From: G965202915 sp965202915
GTDB taxonomy: Bacteria; Pseudomonadota; Gammaproteobacteria; Eutrophobiales; Eutrophobiaceae
NCBI GenBank assembly: GCA_965202915.1
Contig: OZ241847.1
Coordinates: 682,001-746,000 of the forward strand
Length of the DNA: 64,000 bases
Direction of reading: 5' to 3'
The notes under the pieces were generated by a model that saw only the letters and a program-made list of their open reading frames with translations, was not told the DNA's origin and ran no database searches. Numbering within the stretch: the first letter of the stretch is position 1; each line of letters begins with the position of its first letter. A program made the translations under genes and the position numbers. This document shows positions 45,748 to 55,222 of the stretch, piece by piece.

Positions 45748-48542
45748 TGTCTGCAAATCCAAAATTGGTCGACGCCGAGGGCGTCCGATTCACACTCAAC
45801 GACCGGGCGCTGCAAGCCTATGGCAATGAAACCATATTGCAGGTTGCCGGGCGCAATGGCATAGAAATACCTCGCCTTTGTTATCAAGAGGGCTATCGTG
45901 CCGATGGTAATTGCCGGGCCTGCATGGTTGAAATTGAAGGCGAACGGGTATTGGCGCCATCATGCTGTCGCCGGCCCGCCGAAGGCATGAAAATCAGCAG
46001 CGACAGCCAACGGGCGGTCCATACCCAGAAGATTGTGTTGGAATTATTGCTTGCAGATATGCCGCAACAAGGCCGGTCGCCCTACCGGGTTAATTCCGAA
46101 CTTGATTATTGGGCGGAAAAACTGGGCGTCCATGCTCCCAGATTTCATTCGCGTCAAGCGCTGAAACCGGACCTGTCGCATCCGGCCATTGCGGTCAACC
46201 TGGATGCCTGTATTCAATGCACTCGTTGTATTCGAGCCTGTCGTGAAGAACAGGTCAATGACGTGATTGGGTACGCGTTCCGCGGCAAGCAGTCACGCAT
46301 CGTGTTCGACATGGCCGCGCCCATGGGTGAAAGCACCTGTGTTGCCTGTGGCGAATGTGTCCAGGCCTGCCCCACCGGCGCACTCATGCCGGCAAAAAAC
46401 GCCGGCCTGGTGCAGGCTGATAAAAAGGTTGAATCGGTTTGTCCTTACTGTGGCGTGGGTTGTTTAATCACGTTTAATATTAACCATAAGCGGATTCAGT
46501 ATATCGAGGGCCGAGACGGTCCGGCAAACAAAGGCCGCTTATGCGTTAAGGGTCGGTATGGGTTTGATTATGTGCATCACCATGATCGCCTGATCCGCCC
46601 ATTGATCCGCCGTGAACAAGCAAAAAAACTGCCCGGCTTGATCGACCCGCGTGATATCGATAAATATTTCCGCGCCGCGGACTGGGATGAAGCCCTGGAT
46701 TTCGCCGCCGCCGGCCTGAGGCGAATAAGAGACACCGTCGGGCCTGAGGCACTGGCCGGATTTGGCTGCGCCAAGGGTAGTAATGAAGAGGCCTACCTGG
46801 TGCAAAAATTGGTGCGCACCGGCTTTGGCTGCAATAATGTTGACCATTGCACGCGTCTGTGCCATGCGTCTTCGGTGACGGCATTGCTGGAAACTATTGG
46901 TTCCGGTGCGGTTTCCAACCAGGTTGCCGACGGCGCCGAAGCGGAAGTGATTATGGTTATCGGGGCCAGACCAAATGACAACCATCCGGTTGCCGCGACC
47001 TTTATAAAAAATGCCGTCAAGCGCGGCAGCCGCTTAATCCTGATCGAACCCTATGGTTCTGAGATGCATCTGTACGCCGACCAACTGTTGCAGTTAAGAC
47101 CGGGTACGGATGTATTATTGCTCAATGCGATGATGCATACCATCATTACTGAAGGCTTACATGATCCGGCTTTCATAGAGCAACATACCGACGGTTTTGA
47201 TGCATTAAAACAAACCGTGCTTAAATACAGTGCGGAACGGGCGGCGCCGGTTTGCGGTATTCCCGCCGAACGGATTAAACGGGTGGCCCGATTATATGCC
47301 ACTGCGAAAACGGCGATCATCTTTTGGGGCATGGGCATTTCCCAGCATACCTATGGTACCGATAACGCCCGTTGTTTAATATCACTGGCACTGATGACCG
47401 GACAGATCGGCAGGCCCAGCACCGGCTTACATCCCCTGCGCGGACAAAACAACGTGCAGGGCGCCTCCGACGTCGGTTTGATCCCGATGGTGTATCCCGA
47501 CTATCAAGCGGTGGCCGATCCTGAAGTCCGGCAAAAATTTGAAAAATTCTGGGGCAAACCGCTTAATCCAAACGTCGGCAAGACCGTGGTTGAGATCATG
47601 CATGCCATTCATCAACGCGAATTACATGGTTTGTATATCATGGGAGAAAATCCGGCCATGTCGGACCCAAATCTGAATCATGCCAGGGAGGCCCTGGCAA
47701 AATTGGAACTCTGCATCGTACAGGATATTTTCTTTACCGAGACCTGCAGTTATGCCGACATTATTTTACCGGCCAGCGCGTTCCCGGAAAAATCAGGCAC
47801 CTTTACTAACACCGACCGTCGCGTCCAAATGGGGCGCCAGGCCATCGACCCGCCGGGCGATGCAAAACAAGACCTATGGATCATCCAGGAACTGGCAAAG
47901 CGAATTGGCCTGGACTGGCATTACCAGGGCCCGCGGGACGTTTTTGAAGAGATCAAACAGGCGGTACCAAGCATGGCCGGCATGACCTGGGAGCGATTGG
48001 ATCGGGAAGATTCATTAACCTACCCGCTTATCAACGAGGGCGACGCCGGCGAGCCCATCCTGTTTAAGAACGGCATCTTTCCGACTGAAGACGGCAAGGG
48101 ACGATTCATTGCGGCCGAGTACGCCGAGGCGGCGGAAATGCCGGATAATACCTATCCCTATATCTTTGTCACCGGCCGTCAACTCGAACATTGGCATACC
48201 GGCACCATGACCCGCCATTCGCGGGTATTGGATGCGCTGGAGCCGGGCCCCTGTGTAATGATCAGTCCCAAAGACCTGGCCAAATTCAACTTAAACACCG
48301 GTGATATGCTGGTAATAGAATCCCGCCGCGGCCGGATTGCCGCAACCACCAGAGCCGATGAACACATGCTGGAGGGGGTGGTGATGATGCCATTTACCTT
48401 TACCGAGGCGGCCGCCAACCTGATCACCAACGAGGAGCTGGACCCGGAGGCCAAAATCCCTGAATTTAAATTTTGTGCGGTCAAGCTGGCACCGGGGAGC
48501 AGAGACGATGACAAGGCGCCGGCTACATGCCCCTCCCCCTAA
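45747..48542 (+). CDS. fdhA: NAD-dependent formate dehydrogenase, alpha (molybdopterin) subunit
   Basis: 931-residue catalytic subunit. The N-terminus is NuoG-like: [2Fe-2S] (LCYQEGYRADGNCRAC, then SCCR), His/Cys cluster region, two [4Fe-4S] sites (CIQCTRCIRAC, CVACGECVQACPTGAL), then the MopB domain with CPYCGVGCLITFN and the active-site cysteine in DHCTRLCHASSV (Cys, not selenocysteine). It turns formate from the Fhc complex into CO2 and NADH. It converges on an unrelated minus-strand gene. Confidence 0.93.
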   Translation: MSANPKLVDAEGVRFTLNDRALQAYGNETILQVAGRNGIEIPRLCYQEGYRADGNCRACMVEIEGERVLAPSCCRRPAEGMKISSDSQRAVHTQKIVLELLLADMPQQGRSPYRVNSELDYWAEKLGVHAPRFHSRQALKPDLSHPAIAVNLDACIQCTRCIRACREEQVNDVIGYAFRGKQSRIVFDMAAPMGESTCVACGECVQACPTGALMPAKNAGLVQADKKVESVCPYCGVGCLITFNINHKRIQYIEGRDGPANKGRLCVKGRYGFDYVHHHDRLIRPLIRREQAKKLPGLIDPRDIDKYFRAADWDEALDFAAAGLRRIRDTVGPEALAGFGCAKGSNEEAYLVQKLVRTGFGCNNVDHCTRLCHASSVTALLETIGSGAVSNQVADGAEAEVIMVIGARPNDNHPVAATFIKNAVKRGSRLILIEPYGSEMHLYADQLLQLRPGTDVLLLNAMMHTIITEGLHDPAFIEQHTDGFDALKQTVLKYSAERAAPVCGIPAERIKRVARLYATAKTAIIFWGMGISQHTYGTDNARCLISLALMTGQIGRPSTGLHPLRGQNNVQGASDVGLIPMVYPDYQAVADPEVRQKFEKFWGKPLNPNVGKTVVEIMHAIHQRELHGLYIMGENPAMSDPNLNHAREALAKLELCIVQDIFFTETCSYADIILPASAFPEKSGTFTNTDRRVQMGRQAIDPPGDAKQDLWIIQELAKRIGLDWHYQGPRDVFEEIKQAVPSMAGMTWERLDREDSLTYPLINEGDAGEPILFKNGIFPTEDGKGRFIAAEYAEAAEMPDNTYPYIFVTGRQLEHWHTGTMTRHSRVLDALEPGPCVMISPKDLAKFNLNTGDMLVIESRRGRIAATTRADEHMLEGVVMMPFTFTEAAANLITNEELDPEAKIPEFKFCAVKLAPGSRDDDKAPATCPSP

Positions 48543-48596
48543 AAAATAAGCCTAAAAAATAAACCTTAAAAATAAGCCCAAAAAAATAAACCTTTA
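48543..48596. repeat. short AT-rich tandem repeat between convergent genes
   Basis: Four imperfect copies of a 13-base unit (ATAAGCCTAAAAA / ATAAACCTTAAAA and variants) follow the fdhA stop. They may serve as a weak two-way stop region; no hairpin is seen. Confidence 0.6.
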
Positions 48597-48611
48597 CGGC
48601 TAAAAAAAAGA

Positions 48612-49373
48612 TTACTCCGGCCTGCCGGATTTGGCATCCACCAGGGTCAATATCTCCTCCATCACCGGCTCAGTCTCGGCATTATCCCTGGCGACCACAA
48701 TCGTTCTGATTTTATACAGGCTGCCGGGCACCTGATCGGAAAGAATGATCTCATATGTTTTTTCGGCAAATTTTTCAAATCGACTGCGGTGCGGATCCTT
48801 GAGATAAGGGGTAAAGGAAATTTTCTTTGCCGCCAACTGCCTGCCGCCAAAATTGACCTCGGTCGCCTCCACCACCGCGGTTTCTCTCAGGGCCACCTTG
48901 ATCTGCTTATGAAAATGACGCCAATGGCCTTCAGTCAGGCGATTCATTTCATACACGTCACCCTGCATAAAAATACCCAGCACCGGATTACCGACGATAT
49001 TGGTAACATTGCCGGGGGCGACCGTTTGGGTTCTTTCGCCGGTGAAAAATTCCAACGCCGCATTTTTAGTGCCATCCTCATTGAGTTTTAATATGTTCAG
49101 ATAAACCGAGTCGGAAAAACCCTCCTCGTGACTGCCTCTCTTAATGAATTCATAATATAGTTGCGAGGGTTGGGTGATATTGGCCAAATGATCGGTCAAC
49201 CACAGACTGTTTTCGGCCTCGGAAAATTCAAATCCTTCCGGTACCTCGTCAACCTCACCCATGCGCCCTATGTTCGCCTCCAGCTTATCGGGCGTGATCT
49301 TGTCGGTTTCCGCCTGCGCCACTGAGACGCAAGCGCATATGAAAAAAATCCAGGTCAATAATCGTTTAAGCAT
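48612..49373 (-). CDS. periplasmic protein of unknown function in the xox cluster
   Basis: From ATG 49373, 253 residues start with a clear Sec signal peptide (MLKRLLTWIFFICACVSVAQ, cut probably after AQA). The mature part is mixed alpha/beta without cysteines or known metal motifs; notable segments are LYYEFIKRGSHEEGFSDSV and VAPGNVTNIVGNPVLGIFM. I do not recognise a family. It is last in the minus-strand set pseudoazurin-xoxJ-this gene, starting 27 nt after xoxJ, so a role in periplasmic methanol oxidation is possible but unproven. An upstream in-frame start would add 8 residues. Confidence 0.6.
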   Translation of the reverse strand: MLKRLLTWIFFICACVSVAQAETDKITPDKLEANIGRMGEVDEVPEGFEFSEAENSLWLTDHLANITQPSQLYYEFIKRGSHEEGFSDSVYLNILKLNEDGTKNAALEFFTGERTQTVAPGNVTNIVGNPVLGIFMQGDVYEMNRLTEGHWRHFHKQIKVALRETAVVEATEVNFGGRQLAAKKISFTPYLKDPHRSRFEKFAEKTYEIILSDQVPGSLYKIRTIVVARDNAETEPVMEEILTLVDAKSGRPE

Positions 49374-49400
49374 AAACCACTCCTCTAATTCACCCATCCT

Positions 49401-50228
49401 CTAATTCACTAACGGCACACCGTAATCGATCAGAATCCGGCGTATTTCATCTTTATTCTTATCGATCAATCCATCTATCGTATCCTTCCACTCCTGCTCG
49501 CCATAGCGCACCGCCATGGAGATACTATAGGAAAACCTCATTGCAGGGTTCTTTTCAGGGTTATCCTTCAGCGGCAACAATACCAACTGCGCCCGGTCCT
49601 GGTATTTTTTGGCATAATAACCGGCGGTGGGGCCCCATATTACCGCGGCATCAATTTTACCGTCGACAATATCCTTAATAAGCACCTGTCCCGGGTTGAC
49701 CTTGGGGTCCCCGGGTTGACCTTGATAAGGCGTCATATAGCCCATCAACTCTTGATAAAACACCCATAGCTGACCCGGCCCTTTATCGGCCAGGCCGATC
49801 TTAAATGGGACGTTATTATCTTTTATCACCTTTGCCAACATCCCGGGCTCGCTGACCTCATCGACCCCCCTGCCCTTGGCAAACACCAGCATATAAGTCG
49901 ATGTATAATAAGGCTGAGTGGTTGCCGCGAGTTCAAAATTGGACGGCACGGTGATCACCAGATCACACTTGTAGCCGATCCCCTGCTCCGATTCAGCCCG
50001 CAAAGTATTGCGGATAAAACCGATACGCTGCGGAAAAAATTCATATTTCACTTCCAGCCCCAACTGCTCGGCAAATAACGCGGCAATTTTATTCTCATAA
50101 CCGGATAAATCCTGGTTTGAAAAGGGCAACATATAGGGATCGGCGCACACCTTGAGCGAGGTTCTTGTCTCCGCCACGACAACACCGCCAGATAAAAACA
50201 AAATGGTAAGTATGAGTAATTTTTTCAT
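49401..50228 (-). CDS. xoxJ: XoxJ, MxaJ-like periplasmic substrate-binding-fold protein
   Basis: 275 residues from ATG 50228 (MKKLLILTILFLSGGVVVAE, signal peptide). The mature protein has the family 3 solute-binding fold: LKVCADPYMLPFSNQDLSGYENKIA, YYTSTYMLVFAKGRG, DIVKDGKID-like DIVDGKIDAAVIWGPTAGYY. XoxJ is thought to help activate or mature XoxF methanol dehydrogenase in the periplasm. A TTG at 50234 is a less likely start. Confidence 0.88.
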   Translation of the reverse strand: MKKLLILTILFLSGGVVVAETRTSLKVCADPYMLPFSNQDLSGYENKIAALFAEQLGLEVKYEFFPQRIGFIRNTLRAESEQGIGYKCDLVITVPSNFELAATTQPYYTSTYMLVFAKGRGVDEVSEPGMLAKVIKDNNVPFKIGLADKGPGQLWVFYQELMGYMTPYQGQPGDPKVNPGQVLIKDIVDGKIDAAVIWGPTAGYYAKKYQDRAQLVLLPLKDNPEKNPAMRFSYSISMAVRYGEQEWKDTIDGLIDKNKDEIRRILIDYGVPLVN

Positions 50229-50243
50229 TGTCAATATAAACCG

Positions 50244-50687
50244 TTATTTAGTTGGGGTGACTTTATTAATTTTGCCGATCAGGCGCCGATAGGGCCCTTC
50301 CAGCGTATCCAGGGCCTGCTGTTTTGTCATGGCCAGGTCCTCGGCACTGACGTCGCCCACGACGACCACACCCACCATGCCAAAGCCAATATGCGGGTCG
50401 CAGGCATAACCATAAATCCCTTCCTGTTCCAGTTTTACACTGAGGTTTTCTCCAAGCCCCTTGCCGCGTTCACCCCACCCCTTGGCCCCTTCCGGCACGA
50501 TGTAAGTCACCGCATTATGTGAGGTCATATTGATAAATTTAACCACATCATTGGGCTGGATATAGACGATGTCAGGCTTAAAGGCGCGGGCTTCGGCATT
50601 AATGACGTGATCGGTGGCCCAGACAAATGATGGAAGCAATACACTAACAACCGCCACAAATCGGCCAAGACAATATATTTTATTCAC
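50244..50687 (-). CDS. pseudoazurin-like type I copper protein
   Basis: Periplasmic cupredoxin. Starting at GTG 50687, which lies 6 nt after AGGAGG (an ATG at 50693 directly abuts the site), it has 147 residues: a signal peptide ending near SFVWA, then the copper fold with ligands His in NMTSHNAVTY and Cys, His, Met in YACDPHIGFGMVG. The PTK tail and helical end resemble pseudoazurins. It precedes xoxJ by 15 nt in a position where a cytochrome XoxG gene is usually found, so it may take electrons from XoxF; this is inference. Confidence 0.82.
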   Translation of the reverse strand: MNKIYCLGRFVAVVSVLLPSFVWATDHVINAEARAFKPDIVYIQPNDVVKFINMTSHNAVTYIVPEGAKGWGERGKGLGENLSVKLEQEGIYGYACDPHIGFGMVGVVVVGDVSAEDLAMTKQQALDTLEGPYRRLIGKINKVTPTK

Positions 50688-50871
50688 TAGCATCCTCCTT
50701 TCAATAATGGATTTTTGAAAATCACCCGACAGTTTGGATGTACAGTATAAAAGATTACCTGGTCCAAGCAACTTTTAGACCGGGATCTTTCCTGAAAGTC
50801 TCATATTAATTTATATTTAATTGATACCAGGGAGGGAAACCCACCGGCACCGGCTCCATCCGTACCCGGAA

Positions 50872-50907
50872 ATAAAAAATCCCCGATATCTTTCGATACC
50901 GGGGATT
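50872..50907 (-). terminator. rho-independent terminator after xoxF
   Basis: Minus-strand reading AATCCCCGGTATC-GAAA-GATATCGGGGATT (50879-50907) followed by TTTTTATT. The stem is long and the T run clear. It lies between xoxF and the pseudoazurin gene, so the latter set depends on read-through or on its own promoter. Confidence 0.85.
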
Positions 50908-50952
50908 AAAGATACAAATACGAATTATTAGATTATTTTTGATTCTGCCCTG

Positions 50953-52893
50953 CTACGGCAAGCTAAACACCATCAGTACACCGCTGTTACGCGATGAATT
51001 CAGCAGTTTACGATAACCGCCAACGGCGCCCAGTGCGGCAGTATCAGGTGCGGCTGACAAGCCTGGGATGGCCACAACTGCGCCGGCCCAACCACCGATA
51101 CCTGAAAGTACGCCCACGTACTGCTTACCTTTGTGAGCCCAGGAATTGAAGTTGCCGATAATCCCGGAAGGAGCCTTGAACTTCCAAAGCAATTTTCCGG
51201 TCTTGGCATCAACGGCCTTGGCATAAGCATCCAGGGTACCGTAGTAAACTACGTCACCGCCGGTGGCCAATATGCCGGACCAAACCGACCATTGCTCGGC
51301 AATAGACCATACGATCTTGCCCTTGTCGGCATCCCAGGAAATCATGTTACCCATATTGTCCTTCGCAGCATTGTTGTTCGGACATTCCGGGCAAACCGCA
51401 CCGGCGGGATACATGGTCAGGTTGGCATTAACGTATGCCTGACCGGCCGTGTACTGATTACCACCGGCCGCGTATGAAACCGGTTCATAGGTCATACATA
51501 CGTGGTTAGTCGGCACATAAAACAGACCGGTACGCGGGCTGTAGGCCGCAGGTTGCTGGTCCTTGGTGCCCAGAGCTGCAGGGCAGATATCCTTGGACAC
51601 AACGTCTTCCCCATTGTAGTGGGTGCTGTATTGATTCACAGTCTGAGGATAACCGGTTTTCATATCAATATGAGTTGCCCAGTTAACCGCCGGATCATAC
51701 TTTTCAGCAACCAACAGTTCACCGCTCACACGATCCATGGTATAGGCAAAACCATTACGGTCAAAGTGAACCAATGCCTTACGGTCTTTACCCTTAACCT
51801 TCATATCGGCCAGGATCATCTCGTTCACACCGTCATAATCCCATTCATCATGCGGGGTCATCTGATAAGCCCAGCGGGCAATACCAGTGTCCACGTCACG
51901 GGCAAAGATAGCCATGGACCATTTGTTATCACCGGGACGAACGACAGGGTTCCAGGTAGATGGGTTGCCACTGCCGTAGTACACCAGGTTTTCATCAAAG
52001 TCCACAGGCCACCAGCCCCAAACGGAACCGCCGCCCGATTTCCATGCATCACTCAGGGTTTTGCACTTATTAGGCGCGATAGCCGGGGCCTTCCAATCGG
52101 AATTACCACACCAGGTTTTCAAAGATGAATCCTTGCCCACCGGTTTGCCCAATGAGGTCGTTTTCTTGGGATCAAACAAGATATCCTCGTCAGGCCCCAT
52201 GCTGAACGCACGCCATGCCAAAGAACCGTCTTTTGCATTAAATGCGGCTATCCAGCAACGCACGCCGAATTCGGCACCGGAACAACCCGTGATCACCTTA
52301 TCCTTGACCGGATGCGGTGCATTGGTGTTGGTGTCGCCGGCGGCGGGACCGTAACCGATTTCACGACCATTTTCGGCCGTCCATTTGACTTCGCCGGTCT
52401 TGGCGTCAAGAGCCACGAGCAGGGTATCCGCCTGTTGCAGGTAGATTTGACCCATGCTGTAACCCAAACCACGGTTGACGATATCACAACACATTACCGG
52501 AACCGTTTCCGCCTCATCCTGTTGCGGCTCGTGATACCAAACGATTTCTAAGGTATCGAGATTGATAGCAAAGACATCATTCGGAAAAGACGAGTGGATA
52601 TACAGGGTATCATGCGGCAGACCGGTAGCGCTTGTAGGAAGCACCAAAGGCCCACCTTCATGACCCTGCAGACGTCCGGTTGAAAACGTCCACGCAGCAA
52701 CCACTTTGTCAGCGTTCTTGTTGTTGATTTGATCCAACGCAGAATAACGCCAATTGTTGTAGTCACCGCCGGGAAAAGCCCAATAATTAGGATTGGCGTT
52801 CAGCTTGCGCACTTCCTCGTTCGCAATGGCTGGCACCGACAATCCAAGGGCCAATATGGCGATAAGCCACCTTTTTACTGATAATTTACTCAT
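50953..52893 (-). CDS. xoxF: lanthanide-dependent methanol dehydrogenase XoxF
   Basis: PQQ eight-bladed propeller enzyme oxidising methanol in the periplasm. 646 residues: signal peptide (MSKLSVKRWLIAILALGLSV, cut near AIA), vicinal disulfide VMCCDIVNRG, and the active-site stretch HDEWDYDGVNE, where D352 is the catalytic and D354 the extra lanthanide-binding Asp that marks XoxF rather than calcium MxaF (precursor numbering). GGAGGAG lies upstream of the ATG. The reading frame ends 40 nt before a strong terminator, so it can be a single-gene transcript. No mxaF or xoxG is present in the window. Confidence 0.93.
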   Translation of the reverse strand: MSKLSVKRWLIAILALGLSVPAIANEEVRKLNANPNYWAFPGGDYNNWRYSALDQINNKNADKVVAAWTFSTGRLQGHEGGPLVLPTSATGLPHDTLYIHSSFPNDVFAINLDTLEIVWYHEPQQDEAETVPVMCCDIVNRGLGYSMGQIYLQQADTLLVALDAKTGEVKWTAENGREIGYGPAAGDTNTNAPHPVKDKVITGCSGAEFGVRCWIAAFNAKDGSLAWRAFSMGPDEDILFDPKKTTSLGKPVGKDSSLKTWCGNSDWKAPAIAPNKCKTLSDAWKSGGGSVWGWWPVDFDENLVYYGSGNPSTWNPVVRPGDNKWSMAIFARDVDTGIARWAYQMTPHDEWDYDGVNEMILADMKVKGKDRKALVHFDRNGFAYTMDRVSGELLVAEKYDPAVNWATHIDMKTGYPQTVNQYSTHYNGEDVVSKDICPAALGTKDQQPAAYSPRTGLFYVPTNHVCMTYEPVSYAAGGNQYTAGQAYVNANLTMYPAGAVCPECPNNNAAKDNMGNMISWDADKGKIVWSIAEQWSVWSGILATGGDVVYYGTLDAYAKAVDAKTGKLLWKFKAPSGIIGNFNSWAHKGKQYVGVLSGIGGWAGAVVAIPGLSAAPDTAALGAVGGYRKLLNSSRNSGVLMVFSLP

Positions 52894-53349
52894 GATCTCC
52901 TCCTCTATTGTTTAGTTGATCATGTATTTGGTGATCTCTTATGTATAAACAAACTCCCTAAACGCTCCGAGATCCAAAAGCACTAAAGGGTTGTAAAAGA
53001 AGCCGGTAATAAAAAGCAAGCGGAAAAAATACGGACAAGACAATGACTTTAATCCCAGGTAACCAGAGTTTGGCCACTATTGTTAATATTGAGATCACCA
53101 TCTTTGCTAATTTGCTACACCGCGTTCCCGCGCTTGTTCTTATTTTCCAACTATATTTATCGATGTTGTTCAGTATAATCGTTACAATTTAAATAATCAA
53201 ATTTATTTTTAATTTTGCCAAACTATTTGGGCGAATGCAACCATAGACGCCTCAAACCCTCTTTGAACGCGCCCCTACCCTACCCCCCGGCCGCTCATTC
53301 GTCGATATCAAATCAGCAATGACCGCCGAGGGTGATTGACCCCGCGCTG
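52894..53349. other. 456-base intergenic region upstream of xoxF
   Basis: AT-rich, no open frame that resembles a gene. It must hold the xoxF promoter on the minus strand, but I see no convincing -35/-10 pair and no obvious binding site. Confidence 0.5.
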
Positions 53350-53721
53350 CTATTCACTATTCGGCCTGCGCTCCACCTTGCGCACGGTAATACATTGACC
53401 ATCCGCAGCCTTTCTGACGTCAAGCAGGGTCTTATAAAATTGTTCGCCGCGCTTATTATCCCTAAAAAAGCCGCCTTTTTCACCCGGCATGGCCTTGTTA
53501 CGCTCATAAGTCACGCCTTCCTCATAATCTGAAAACGACATGCGGTCGGCAATCGCATCGTGACGGCATGAACAGGTATAAAGATTTTCATCGGATAAGC
53601 CACCATTATCAACCATACAATTTAACACCATGCGAACGGTTTCCACGGTCGCAAAATCGGTTGCCGCCGCGTTCAACGGGGCCAACATAAACAACAACAT
53701 AAATTTAGCGGTACGCATCAT
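53350..53721 (-). CDS. small periplasmic cysteine-containing protein of unknown function
   Basis: 123 residues beginning with a signal peptide (MMRTAKFMLLFMLAPLNAAA). The mature part has four cysteines (MVLNCMV, YTCSCRHD, DGQCITV) and a charged centre with FSDYEEGVTYERNKAMPGEK. AGGAGAATATTGTA-like ribosome site precedes the ATG. I do not recognise the family. It lies upstream of xoxF on the same strand, so it may belong to methanol oxidation. Confidence 0.6.
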   Translation of the reverse strand: MMRTAKFMLLFMLAPLNAAATDFATVETVRMVLNCMVDNGGLSDENLYTCSCRHDAIADRMSFSDYEEGVTYERNKAMPGEKGGFFRDNKRGEQFYKTLLDVRKAADGQCITVRKVERRPNSE

Positions 53722-53863
53722 TACAATATTCTCCTAATAAAAACAGGTTGCACTTAAAGACAGGCGTATTTTAAATATATTATAACAGACGTCCGCGCCC
53801 GTTGCCTGGTAATAATGGTTCGCGTCAGCTCACGGGAGAGGATGTATGGCTCGGACGCCCATG

Positions 53864-55138
53864 TTACAAGCGGTTTAAATAGGATGCAATTATGGACAGC
53901 ACCTTGTCGGCGTTGCCCTGGTTTTGTCTGATATAGTGTTTGCCCTGCCTACCCACCTTGTATATCAGTTTGGTATCGGTCAGGAAACCGATGACTTTTG
54001 CCGCCAGTTCCCCGGTATTGGAGACGCGCGATACCACGCCCACCACTTGCAACTGCTCATTGATTTCGACAAAGTTATGGGTATAAGGCCCGGTAATAGT
54101 GGGCACGCCTATACTCACCGGTTCGAGTACGTTATGTCCGCCGACGTTGACCAGACTGCCGCCAACAAACGCGACGTCCGCGGCCGCATAATATTTTATC
54201 AGTTCCCCCAGGGTGTTCAGAATATACACCTGGGTATCGTTGGAGTAAGCACTCGAATCAGTCTTTTTTACATAGCTGTAATTATGTTTTTTGCAAAGAT
54301 GGACGATTTGTTCGGTGCGTTCAATATGCCTTGGGGCAATGATTAACAGGCACCGCCGGATGGCCCGTTGTATTTGTTGATAGGCATCCAGAATTATTTC
54401 TTCTTCGCCCGCGTGGGTGCTGGCGGCTATCCAGACCGGCCGGTGGGCCGAGAGTCGTTTGCGCAAAGCCTGGCCCTGCCTGGGTATGTTTCGAGGCAAA
54501 GGCACGCTGAATTTCAAATTTCCGGTTACTTCGATCTTATCTTTATGCACGCCTAAATGGATGAACCGTTCGGCATCGGCATGGGTTTGGGCGGCAATGC
54601 GGTCGACCACCAACAGGGTGGATTGGATGAGTGGTTTGAATTTTAAATAGCCCTTGATTGATATTCCGGACATGCGCGCATTGATGAGTAAAATAGGAAT
54701 GCCATATTGTCGCAGTCGGTAAAACCAGTTGGGCCATATTTCGGTTTCCATCACGATCTGCAGTTGCGGCCGGACCTGCGCCAGGAAGCGTTTGATCGCA
54801 CCGGGGAAATCGTAAGGCAGGTAACAATGACGTACTTTGTTGCCATAATTTTGATGCACCGTTTCGGTTCCGGCCGGGGTCATGGTGGTGATGATAATGC
54901 TATGATCCGGATAGTGATCGAGCAAATGGCTGACTATCGGTTTGGTGGCGTTGACCTCACCCACCGAAACGGCGTGAATGGAAATGGTCGGCCTGTTATC
55001 GGTGCCCGGCACCAACGTGAAGCCAAAACGTTCCGGGATCCGGCGCCAATAATCGTTATTGCGCAATCCTTTGACAAACAGTATCAACAGAATGATCGGC
55101 AGGGAACAATAGAGTGCCAGGGAATAAAGACTTCTCAT
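53864..55138 (-). CDS. waaA: 3-deoxy-D-manno-octulosonic acid (Kdo) transferase
   Basis: Adds Kdo to lipid A precursor at the inner membrane. 424 residues: N-terminal membrane anchor (LALYCSLPIILLILFVKGL), IHAVSVGEVNATKPIV, the GT30 motifs YLPYDFPGAIKRFL and ETEIWPNWF, and a C-terminal VFVGGSLVNVGGHNVLEP-like stretch (VAFVGGSLVNVGGHN). It lies 85 nt downstream of hldE, forming a lipopolysaccharide-core pair. Confidence 0.95.
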   Translation of the reverse strand: MRSLYSLALYCSLPIILLILFVKGLRNNDYWRRIPERFGFTLVPGTDNRPTISIHAVSVGEVNATKPIVSHLLDHYPDHSIIITTMTPAGTETVHQNYGNKVRHCYLPYDFPGAIKRFLAQVRPQLQIVMETEIWPNWFYRLRQYGIPILLINARMSGISIKGYLKFKPLIQSTLLVVDRIAAQTHADAERFIHLGVHKDKIEVTGNLKFSVPLPRNIPRQGQALRKRLSAHRPVWIAASTHAGEEEIILDAYQQIQRAIRRCLLIIAPRHIERTEQIVHLCKKHNYSYVKKTDSSAYSNDTQVYILNTLGELIKYYAAADVAFVGGSLVNVGGHNVLEPVSIGVPTITGPYTHNFVEINEQLQVVGVVSRVSNTGELAAKVIGFLTDTKLIYKVGRQGKHYIRQNQGNADKVLSIIASYLNRL

Positions 55139-55222
55139 GCAACTAAATATTGGGCCCTGTTGTCAATGCCGCCAGGGTGGTGACGCGATATCCGGCCGAC
55201 TGGGTCATGTTTTGGGCGCCAG

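Noticed and set aside
48543..48611. Terminator after fdhA
   Set aside because: The AT-rich tandem repeat has no stable hairpin.
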